Assembly (NCBI GenBank): GCA_001563325.1
Contig: LRSK01000071.1
Coordinates: 1-6,928 of the forward strand
Origin: Candidatus Thorarchaeota archaeon SMTZ1-83
GTDB lineage: Archaea > Asgardarchaeota > Thorarchaeia > Thorarchaeales > Thorarchaeaceae
Length of the DNA: 6,928 bases
Reading direction: 5' to 3'
Shown: in pieces, positions 1 through 5,286 of the stretch
How positions within the stretch are numbered: the stretch's first letter is position 1
How the letters are laid out: the number at the start of each line of letters is the position of its first letter
Program-made: the position numbers and the translations under genes
The notes under the pieces: generated by a model
Told to the model about the DNA's origin: nothing
The model's input: the letters and a program-made list of their open reading frames with translations, nothing else
Databases searched by the model: none

Positions 1-27
1 CAATCCTAAGATTCACACGTGTCATTA

Positions 28-840
28 CTAATCGGCTGCGCGCGTGCCCTCCATTGAATGAACAACCTTGAACCAGCGCTTCTTGGCCCCAACCTTGGCC
101 CTTCTATTCCATTTGCGGGTCTTGGGTGTTTCTTCAATGAGGTCCCACAGTTTCTTCGCACGAGCTATTACCAAGTCCTTCTGTTCCTGAGTGATTTCGT
201 CTACCTTGGGCACGAATTCGACGAACTTCTTCAGATTGGCAGTCGCCGTATAGTAGAAACCCCAATCGTCTGACAATAGCTTGGCAATGTAGTATCCGTT
301 CACCTGGCTGTCGTCATTCTCTGTGGAAACATCATGAGAGAGGAACAGCACTATGAGATCCTTCAAGTCCTTTGCGTTAATCTCGACAATCTGTGTCTTC
401 TCTAGAAACAGCTCAGCAAGTGGAATCGTGGGTTTATCAACCTTCAGCCTGTCGCTCTCCTTGAAGTCAATATTGTGATTGAAATCTAGGAAGTCATAGA
501 AGACATCCACCTTCCTTCCTCGTTCCTTGTCGATGAAGAGGTCTCTCAGAGTTGATGCACGCGCAAAACCTGGAGGCACCCATTCATAGCCAAGTTCATC
601 TCTGAACAGGTTTCTGATATTCTTGTGGTGTTTGTAGTAGCTGATGAAGTCGATATCAGTCACTTCCCTTCCCATGCTCCTATGCAAATCGACGTAATCA
701 GGAGCCTTTATCCTAAAGGCCAGACATCCTATTAGACGCAGGGGAATGCCCATCTCTTCTGCCGCCTTCTCGACTCGCAACGCCTCGTCCAGAAAGTCTT
801 CGAGAATCGGCCCGTATTTGCCTGTCAATAGAGTTCTCAC
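28..840 (-). CDS. Nucleotidyltransferase-fold protein, function unknown
   Basis: The 270-residue protein has the layout of a minimal nucleotidyltransferase fold. A Gly-containing motif (IGCLAF, residues 37-42) is followed by TDIDF with Asp62 and Asp64, and by KVDVF with Asp112, matching the usual metal-binding triad. After the core come a conserved-looking helix PLAELFLEKTQIVEINAKDL (about 140-159) and DDWGFYYT (191-198). I recall this combination from full-length uncharacterised nucleotidyltransferase-like proteins of bacteria and archaea, distantly like AbiEii. The target (nucleotide transfer to protein, RNA or a small molecule) cannot be told. The C-terminus is strongly basic (about 243-261), which could suit nucleic-acid contact. 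No antitoxin-like partner adjoins it on the same strand. The start is GTG with no good upstream Shine-Dalgarno; a TTG four codons later (826-828) has AGGTGAG seven bases before it and is a real alternative. The gene ends in TAG-TAA-TGA. Confidence 0.72.
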   Translation of the reverse strand: MRTLLTGKYGPILEDFLDEALRVEKAAEEMGIPLRLIGCLAFRIKAPDYVDLHRSMGREVTDIDFISYYKHHKNIRNLFRDELGYEWVPPGFARASTLRDLFIDKERGRKVDVFYDFLDFNHNIDFKESDRLKVDKPTIPLAELFLEKTQIVEINAKDLKDLIVLFLSHDVSTENDDSQVNGYYIAKLLSDDWGFYYTATANLKKFVEFVPKVDEITQEQKDLVIARAKKLWDLIEETPKTRKWNRRAKVGAKKRWFKVVHSMEGTRAAD

Positions 841-850
841 CTTGATAGCA

Positions 851-880
851 ATAGTCTGTGTTCATCGATGATGAGACTGT
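851..880. promoter_or_regulatory. Dyad symmetry, possible operator
   Basis: The perfect 10-base palindrome TCATCGATGA (862-871) lies inside outer inverted arms AGTCT (853-857) and AGACT (874-878). The outer arms are centred one base away from the inner palindrome. The element is 11-40 bases upstream of the GTG of the nucleotidyltransferase gene, where a repressor would block initiation. It could also form a hairpin in that transcript. No regulator gene is in the window. Confidence 0.3.
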
Positions 881-885
881 GCTGC

Positions 886-900
886 ATTAATATCTTGTGT
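886..900 (-). promoter_or_regulatory. Candidate TATA box for the nucleotidyltransferase gene
   Basis: Read on the minus strand, GATATTAATG preceded by ACACAA resembles an archaeal TATA element with a weak BRE. Transcription would start near 863-866, inside the palindrome at 862-871, leaving a leader of about 25 bases. A second candidate, ACATATAAG (about 919-927 on the minus strand), overlaps the plus-strand box described separately. This is a pattern match only. Confidence 0.28.
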
Positions 901-911
901 CATGGCAGATT

Positions 912-926
912 GAAACGTCTTATATG
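912..926 (+). promoter_or_regulatory. Candidate BRE/TATA for the metallophosphoesterase gene
   Basis: GAAACG (912-917) followed by CTTATATG (919-926) fits the archaeal BRE plus TATA pattern. Transcription would begin near 948-950, giving a leader of roughly 105 bases. A weaker closer alternative is TTTTAATC at 959-966, which would give a shorter leader. The choice between them cannot be settled by eye. Confidence 0.35.
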
Positions 927-1013
927 TTAAACACCTGGAACGCTGTTATACCATTAGGTTTTAATCAGAACCAAGCCGTCCTAACAACAGTCTGTAATTG
1001 TCAAGTCCACTAG

Positions 1014-1036
1014 GTCTGACATCAAACAGTTCAGAC
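1014..1036 (+). promoter_or_regulatory. Inverted repeat in the metallophosphoesterase leader
   Basis: GTCTGA (1014-1019) and TCAGAC (1031-1036) are perfect inverted 6-base arms around an 11-base spacer. They lie 9-31 bases upstream of the GAGG ribosome-binding site. The element could be a protein-binding dyad or a weak mRNA hairpin. The arm word GTCTG recurs elsewhere in the same intergenic region. Confidence 0.25.
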
Positions 1037-1055
1037 AATAAGGCGAGGTAATGAA

Positions 1056-1997
1056 ATGAGAATATTCCTAGCAGCAGACCCACACGGAAGTCAGCAGACG
1101 TGGGAGAAAATGTGTCGCGCTCCCAAAGTATTCAAGGCTGATGTTGCAATGATGTGTGGCGATCTTACTGGAAAGGCAATCATGCCGATTATCCAAGAGA
1201 AGGAAGACCGGTGGTGGGCACAGCCACACGGCAGCAAGAAGACCTTCAAGAAGCAGAAGGATCTTGACAGATTCATCAAGTTCACCGAAGATGAGGGTTA
1301 CTACCCGAAGATTCTGACCCCAGACGAGCTAGAAGAGATTCGCAACACACCCGGTGAGATCACAAAGCTCTTCCAGACTCTCATGATTGAGAGGATACAG
1401 AAATGGATGAATATGGCCAATGAAAGAATCCCAGAGGATGTGATGGTTGTAGTCAATCCAGGCAATGATGACGACTTTGCAATTGATGAGGTCATCAAGA
1501 AGGACTCCAGAGTCATATATCCTCTCGAGAAGGTAGTCGATGTGCGCGGGTATCCGATGATTAGCCTAGAATGGGTCAATTCGACGCCATGGGACACTCA
1601 CAGAGAATGTCCCGACGAGGAACTCTTGGAGAAGCTAGAAGCAGAGTTCGCCCGACTGGAAACAGATGACTACTCCAACGTGCTTTGCAACTTCCACGAT
1701 CCACCCTACAATTCGGGATTGGATGTGGCGCCTCAGCTGACAGAAGACCATCGTGTAGCAAAGGCAGGTGCGCATGAATTGATGGTTCCAGTGGGCAGCA
1801 AGTCAGTAAGGGCCGTCATTGAGAAATATCAACCACTCTTAGGAATGCATGGCCATATCCATGAGTCTGTTGGATACAGGAGAATAGGACGTACATTATG
1901 CGTGAACCCAGGCTCCGAGTACAGAGAGGGAATCCTGAAGGGCTTCCTAATCACGATAGAAGATGGAGAGGTCCAGGCGGGACGAGTGGAGCTTTAG
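1056..1997 (+). CDS. Calcineurin-like metallophosphoesterase, long form
   Basis: This 313-residue protein carries the full metallophosphoesterase signature: Asp8 and His10 (ADPHG), Asp36 (GDLTG), Asn137-Asp138 (PGND, where many relatives have GNH), His214 (FHDPPY), and His267/His269 (GHIH). These ligate a two-metal centre that hydrolyses phosphomono- or diesters. It most resembles the Icc-related cytosolic phosphoesterases, in which GN[C/x]D replaces GNH. Residues about 40-128 form a mostly helical, charged insertion between the second and third motifs. I recall the same layout, with the ending INPGSEY.EGIL.G, in bacterial and archaeal homologues of about 300 residues, so the insertion belongs to the family and is not a new fusion. 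There is no signal peptide or membrane segment. The ATG has GAGG (1045-1048) seven bases upstream. The substrate is unknown. It is divergent from the nucleotidyltransferase gene, without evidence of joint function. Confidence 0.9.
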   Translation: MRIFLAADPHGSQQTWEKMCRAPKVFKADVAMMCGDLTGKAIMPIIQEKEDRWWAQPHGSKKTFKKQKDLDRFIKFTEDEGYYPKILTPDELEEIRNTPGEITKLFQTLMIERIQKWMNMANERIPEDVMVVVNPGNDDDFAIDEVIKKDSRVIYPLEKVVDVRGYPMISLEWVNSTPWDTHRECPDEELLEKLEAEFARLETDDYSNVLCNFHDPPYNSGLDVAPQLTEDHRVAKAGAHELMVPVGSKSVRAVIEKYQPLLGMHGHIHESVGYRRIGRTLCVNPGSEYREGILKGFLITIEDGEVQAGRVEL

Positions 1998-1998
1998 T

Positions 1999-2051
1999 TC
2001 TGGTTCCAGAGGTGGGTTGTGTCATCGTGCAATCCATTCTCTTCTTCTCTT
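1999..2051 (+). terminator. Weak terminator candidate after the metallophosphoesterase
   Basis: A short hairpin (TCTG, GTTC loop, CAGA, 1999-2010) follows the TAG directly, and a 15-base pure pyrimidine run lies at 2037-2051. Archaeal RNA polymerase can stop at pyrimidine/U-rich tracts, but this run has no more than two consecutive T, so support is weak. Confidence 0.22.
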
Positions 2052-2111
2052 AACAGCACATACCATGAACTGCTGAACTATCATATCAAACAGAATGGCC
2101 GGATTCACTCC

Positions 2112-2126
2112 AACGGAATTATATAG
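2112..2126 (+). promoter_or_regulatory. BRE/TATA promoter of the DUF917 gene
   Basis: TTATATAG (2119-2126), preceded by the purine-rich CGGAA, is the best archaeal TATA match in the window. Transcription starting about 25-27 bases downstream (near 2149) would give a leader of about 25 bases containing GGAG. This indicates the DUF917 gene is transcribed separately from the phosphoesterase gene 177 bases upstream. Confidence 0.5.
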
Positions 2127-2160
2127 CGGCAATCATAGTCGCTTTCTGCGAAGTTAAACT

Positions 2161-2164
2161 GGAG
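2161..2164 (+). promoter_or_regulatory. Ribosome-binding site of the DUF917 gene
   Basis: GGAG lies ten bases before the ATG at 2175 and supports that start. The protein's amino end also matches where DUF917 family members usually begin, shortly before the glycine-rich loop. Confidence 0.5.
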
Positions 2165-2174
2165 TTGGATCTGA

Positions 2175-3290
2175 ATGGCGTTGATATTAAAGAGCAGGAC
2201 AGACGTTGAAGATCTCACTACTGGATGTACATTCTTCGGGACCGGTGGAGGCGGCTCCAAAGAACTCGGGCTAAACATGCTGTACCCTCACATGGATGCA
2301 GGCAAGGAAATTGAAATCATCGACGTCAAGAAGGTGAAGGATGACGACTGGGTTGCCTGTGTGTACTACTCAGGGACAATCGCACCTCCAACCCCTGAAA
2401 TCGAAGCGCTGCGCACGCGATTCCCTTGGGACTACTATGAGAAGGAACTGGCCGCAGCATTAGGAGCACTGGAGGGACACATGGGCGTAAGATTCTCAGC
2501 CGTGGCACCATTCGAGCTCGGCGGCGTCAATACTCCCGCTCCGATTGACGCAGCGATGAAGCACGGAACATCTTGTGTAGACGGAGACTATGCCGCGAGG
2601 GCAGTTCCAGAAATCTGCCAGAACACTGTCTGCGTCATGGGCTATTCTATGGCACCTATGGCCCTTATTGACTGGTACGGGAACAAGAGTATCGTCGAAC
2701 ATGTCATCAACTACGAGATGGGCGAACGAATCTCAAAGGCCCTTAGCGAGGTTGCTTGGGGTCGGCTTGGAAATGTAGCATTCCCATTGCAGGGAACCGA
2801 TTTCCACAAGGCAATCATCCCAGGGACCCTCTCAAGAAGCTACGAGGTTGGAAAAATGATTCGCAAGAGTCGCGAATCAGGTGATGATCCGGCGGAGAAG
2901 ATCGTGGAGAATGTAGGTGGATGGGTTCTCTTCAAAGGAGAGGTGATTGATAAGGAATGGGAGAACCGAGCAGGCTACATGTGGGGAGAAACGAAGATCA
3001 AGGGAACCGGACTGAAGCCTGGTTCAGAACTCCGTGTCTGGTTCAAGAATGAGAACCACATTACCTGGTTGGACGACAAGCCATGGGTGACAAGTCCTGA
3101 CATCATTGAAATCATCGATGCCGAATCTGGCGAACCCATAACCAACACTGACATAAAAAGCGGGGACAAAGTCAGCGTAGTCGGAATGAAGGGAGAGAAG
3201 GTATTCCGAAGTCCAGAAGGTTTGGAGGTCCTAGGGCCCCGGCACTTTGGATTCGATCTTGACTATAAGCCCATAGAGGACCTGGTCTGA
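2175..3290 (+). CDS. DUF917 / S-methyl-thiohydantoin desulfurase-like protein
   Basis: The 371-residue protein spans the whole DUF917 (COG3535) family. The amino domain has the glycine loop GTGGGG (22-27), PFELGGVNT (112-120), and the aspartate-rich segment SCVDGDYAARAVPE (133-146). The carboxy domain has GWVLFKGEV (249-257), an NEN triplet (292-294), PDIIEIIDAESGEPIT, and the closing GPRHFGFDLDY (354-364). Family members are hydantoinase-associated. From memory, Pfam now names the family after an S-methyl-thiohydantoin desulfurase activity, but the substrate here is not established. No signal peptide is seen, so it is probably cytosolic. Hydantoinase/oxoprolinase HyuA/HyuB-type subunits that often accompany DUF917 genes are absent from the window. 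An APC permease lies 2 kb downstream on the other strand. The gene has its own TATA box, a GGAG site and a hairpin terminator, so it is probably monocistronic. It stops with TGA, the only non-TAG stop among the six genes. Confidence 0.88.
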   Translation: MALILKSRTDVEDLTTGCTFFGTGGGGSKELGLNMLYPHMDAGKEIEIIDVKKVKDDDWVACVYYSGTIAPPTPEIEALRTRFPWDYYEKELAAALGALEGHMGVRFSAVAPFELGGVNTPAPIDAAMKHGTSCVDGDYAARAVPEICQNTVCVMGYSMAPMALIDWYGNKSIVEHVINYEMGERISKALSEVAWGRLGNVAFPLQGTDFHKAIIPGTLSRSYEVGKMIRKSRESGDDPAEKIVENVGGWVLFKGEVIDKEWENRAGYMWGETKIKGTGLKPGSELRVWFKNENHITWLDDKPWVTSPDIIEIIDAESGEPITNTDIKSGDKVSVVGMKGEKVFRSPEGLEVLGPRHFGFDLDYKPIEDLV

Positions 3291-3302
3291 TCCGAGAAGG
3301 GG

Positions 3303-3337
3303 ATAGGCTCGCCTATGGCCTGATATTCGGGCCTTTT
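3303..3337 (+). terminator. Tandem-hairpin terminator after the DUF917 gene
   Basis: Two hairpins follow the TGA. The first pairs ATAGG with CCTAT around CTCG (3303-3316). The second is a 7-pair stem, GGCCTGA with TCGGGCC around TAT (3317-3333, one G-U pair), followed directly by TTTT (3334-3337). The T run lies on the plus strand only, so it mainly ends the DUF917 transcript. The convergent gene begins its stop codon seven bases later. Confidence 0.6.
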
Positions 3338-3343
3338 CATCGA

Positions 3344-4042
3344 CTACAGCCTGATTTTGACAACATAGTGCTTCCTGAATCCACCGGGTTCCTTTAGGAC
3401 TACTATTCCCGTATAGTCCTTACTGAAGAACTTGATTAGATTCTTCTCAGGGTCTTCGCCGCTCTTTCGCATTAGACTGGCAATGTGGTTGACTAGGTTC
3501 TGAACCCATTTCTTAAGATGCCGCCTCTCATTGGACACTAATCCCTGATTCTCTTCGATATAGTAGTGAATGGCCCATGCTATCTTTCTGTTGTACCAAG
3601 CTGATGTTATCCAGCTAGTCAGCGTTAATCCAATGGCAATTGTAGCCAGAGGGAGGCCGAAGGTGATCAAGTAGGGAAGTTGGAAGGCGTAAGTCACCAG
3701 CAGTATCACTACCGCGATGCTAAGGGAGGCCATCGCGACGAAAGAGATAATCTGTCTACGATTAAGGGCAGATTCAACACCTGGTACTTTCGGACCTATG
3801 GCCGCTAATCTGTGGAGTACCTTCCTCATTGTGCCCCACTGCTGGATGAATATCCTTGGCAGCTCACCCTCATTGATCTTTTTGTCAATGAAACCGAGGT
3901 CGTAGGTCCTGTTGATGCGATAGCCATCGAGTACAGTTAGCAGGTTCTTGCTGAACTTCAGGTCTAATCTTGAAGGATTGAATTTGAACTCGCTAAGAGG
4001 AGTCTCCGGAGACCCCTTCGGTCGCTTTGATCGCTCACTCAT
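3344..4042 (-). CDS. Hypothetical protein with two transmembrane segments
   Basis: I do not recognise this 232-residue protein. The first 96 residues are polar and basic, with a disordered-looking start (SERSKRPKGSPE) and a predicted mixed helix/strand part. Two hydrophobic segments follow, about 98-119 and 124-146, separated by only a few residues (AFQLP), which indicates a tight helical hairpin. The remaining 85 residues are charged, mostly helical (about 150-205), and end in a strand-like stretch GIVVLKEPGGFRKHYVVKIRL (212-232). The many Arg/Lys residues on both sides suggest both ends face the cytoplasm. The ATG is preceded by GAGGA on the minus strand (4051-4055), eight bases upstream. 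The gene diverges from the next unknown gene across 170 bases and converges on the DUF917 gene. It could be a membrane-anchored scaffold or sensor, but no domain supports a specific role. Confidence 0.68.
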   Translation of the reverse strand: MSERSKRPKGSPETPLSEFKFNPSRLDLKFSKNLLTVLDGYRINRTYDLGFIDKKINEGELPRIFIQQWGTMRKVLHRLAAIGPKVPGVESALNRRQIISFVAMASLSIAVVILLVTYAFQLPYLITFGLPLATIAIGLTLTSWITSAWYNRKIAWAIHYYIEENQGLVSNERRHLKKWVQNLVNHIASLMRKSGEDPEKNLIKFFSKDYTGIVVLKEPGGFRKHYVVKIRL

Positions 4043-4050
4043 GTACTAGG

Positions 4051-4065
4051 TCCTCTTGCTGAGGA
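4051..4065 (-). promoter_or_regulatory. Hairpin covering the ribosome-binding site of the two-helix membrane protein gene
   Basis: On the minus strand TCCTC (4065-4061) pairs with GAGGA (4055-4051) around AGCAA. GAGGA is the best Shine-Dalgarno site for the ATG at 4042, so the hairpin would mask it if transcription starts upstream of 4065. The stem is only five pairs. Confidence 0.25.
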
Positions 4066-4079
4066 GCGCACGATAACAG

Positions 4080-4094
4080 CTAATTAACGTTTGC
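4080..4094 (-). promoter_or_regulatory. Candidate BRE/TATA for the two-helix membrane protein gene
   Basis: On the minus strand GCAAACG followed by TTAATTAG resembles a BRE plus TATA element. Initiation near 4057 would leave a leader of about 15 bases, which just includes the GAGGA site but excludes the masking arm at 4061-4065. The two models are therefore mutually exclusive. Confidence 0.25.
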
Positions 4095-4140
4095 GATTCC
4101 TTGGCAAGCGTTATGTTGCAGAGCTCAAGAAATCATAGTC

Positions 4141-4155
4141 CGGAAGGCTATTTAG
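4141..4155 (+). promoter_or_regulatory. Candidate BRE/TATA for the tryptophan-rich protein gene
   Basis: CGGAAGG (4141-4147) followed by CTATTTAG (4148-4155) resembles the element before the DUF917 gene, which also has CGGAA. Initiation near 4178-4180 would give a leader of about 35 bases carrying GAAGGGG (4194-4200). Confidence 0.33.
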
Positions 4156-4212
4156 TACGTCGCGCTCGCAATCAGCTTGAATGCTTAACGACCGAAGGGG
4201 ACAAGCGATGAA

Positions 4213-5193
4213 ATGAGTGACAATGAGAAACTTCCAGACATTGAGTATGCTGGGATTGACCCATATGATGCTAGACAAGAGCTTCAGATCAATCCTGAAT
4301 ATGGAAGATTCACCCTCCCTCGCCAGAAGAGGAAGAGAGAATATCGTGCCCAATACGATGCTAAATGGAGTGAGGTCGTTTCCTTTGAAGTATGTGAGGT
4401 ATACCAGTGCCAAGACGACAAGACTTGGCCATTGCACGAAGACCTTCCTGACGGATTTCAACGAATTGGGCCAGCTGGAATGGTGTATCTCTTTCTAATG
4501 CCCTTCGGAAGAGCAATCTTTCCTATTTGGATAACAATCCCTCTAGAGGATGTAGCAAGTGTAAAAGATCTGATTGAAGCACGCCTAGACCGACCCAGTC
4601 TGCCCGGCTTGGCCCACCATGGAAACGCTGCGGCAGTTAGATACATTACGGAGCATTGCGAAGTCCTTAGCAAGCATAGAGCTCAGTGGTACGATTGGTC
4701 GAAGAGAGGGCGTCAGGCAAAGCCAAATCCGAAATTCCGAGAGAGAGGCCCGGATTACGTGTTCTGCAAGGAAGGTATGGCCATTGATTTCTATGGAACC
4801 GGAGAGCAGCTCGAACAGATGTCTCTATTTTGGCCCTGGAGTCTGATAAAACGCGTCTTCGTTGACAATTATGAGTTCTCAATCCGATATGAGTGGCACG
4901 AGGATTCGTACATGTATCAGCAGCAGGTCCTGGACAATGATGAACGGCGAAGAATTAGTGAGGATGCTGAGAAGGCGCTTGAAATATACCAGTCATCTGA
5001 TGATGTTGCTCAGATTATTTCAATCAGACCAAGGTCATTTCCATCCAGATGGCATCGGACGTGGGACAAGCTCGAGGCGTTCTCAAGCAAGGCAAGCAGA
5101 AACAGATTCCCGCCAATCTACGATTTCGTTGAGGATGAGCCTTGGGAGCCTCATGAGGACAAAGAGGGCTCTGGCTTCTATATGATGAGGTAG
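4213..5193 (+). CDS. Hypothetical tryptophan-rich soluble protein
   Basis: I do not recognise this 326-residue protein. It is rich in aromatic residues, with 11 tryptophans, and has a strongly basic stretch at 37-43 (RQKRKRE). A hydrophobic stretch at about 88-111 (GMVYLFLMPFGRAIFPIWITIPLE) is broken by Gly-Arg and Pro, so it looks more like buried strands than a membrane helix. Two parts share a loose pattern of strands followed by a helix: about 54-125, with IPLEDVASVKDLIEAR, and about 180-260, with FWPWSLIKRVFVDNYEFSIRYEW. The second recalls bacterial PH-like domains (WSxIKRV then a strand). That is inference and weakly held. The carboxy end is acidic and aromatic (VEDEPWEPHEDKEGS). The ATG at 4213 overlaps a two-codon frame, ATG-AAA-TGA, starting at 4208; GAAGGGG is better spaced for the upstream ATG. 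The gene diverges from the two-helix membrane protein gene and converges on the permease gene. Confidence 0.68.
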   Translation: MSDNEKLPDIEYAGIDPYDARQELQINPEYGRFTLPRQKRKREYRAQYDAKWSEVVSFEVCEVYQCQDDKTWPLHEDLPDGFQRIGPAGMVYLFLMPFGRAIFPIWITIPLEDVASVKDLIEARLDRPSLPGLAHHGNAAAVRYITEHCEVLSKHRAQWYDWSKRGRQAKPNPKFRERGPDYVFCKEGMAIDFYGTGEQLEQMSLFWPWSLIKRVFVDNYEFSIRYEWHEDSYMYQQQVLDNDERRRISEDAEKALEIYQSSDDVAQIISIRPRSFPSRWHRTWDKLEAFSSKASRNRFPPIYDFVEDEPWEPHEDKEGSGFYMMR

Positions 5194-5233
5194 CTCGAGA
5201 AGTGACTGGATATCGTCCACATCTAAGTACTTC

Positions 5234-5273
5234 CAAAAATAAAGGAGGTGAAGAGAGCTTGCGGCTCTCTTCA
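5234..5273 (-). terminator. Strong hairpin terminator of the permease gene, possibly bidirectional
   Basis: TGAAGAGAGC (5249-5258) and GCTCTCTTCA (5264-5273) form a perfect 10-pair stem around a 5-base loop. On the minus strand the stem is followed by CCTCCTTTATTTTT, a proper T-rich tract, 14 bases past the permease TAG. On the plus strand it is followed by a weaker TGTTTTCT (5281-5288), so it may also stop the convergent transcript that ends at 5193. Confidence 0.75.
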
Positions 5274-5286
5274 TATGATGTGTTTT

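Noticed and set aside
15..22. Palindrome ACACGTGT downstream of the nucleotidyltransferase gene
   Set aside because: Eight bases only, flanking bases do not extend it, and no T run follows. It is not convincing as a terminator or operator.
1320..1437. Phosphoesterase insertion considered as a domain fusion
   Set aside because: The roughly 90-residue helical insertion between the second and third metal motifs is a feature I recall in the roughly 300-residue homologues of bacteria and archaea, so it is not a new fusion.
1998..2123. 42-codon open extension after the phosphoesterase TAG
   Set aside because: An open run of this length is common by chance. The extension passes through the TATA box of the next gene and adds no family-like sequence.
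4111..4461. Minus-strand open frame of 116 codons with a hydrophobic start
   Set aside because: It is antisense to the start of the tryptophan-rich protein gene and covers the divergent promoter region. The coding signal is much better explained by the plus-strand gene.
5083..5274. Minus-strand frame with an ATG at 5274, in frame after the permease TAG
   Set aside because: It begins inside the terminator stem and is antisense to the end of the plus-strand gene. No ribosome-binding site precedes it, and the permease already has its usual family ending.
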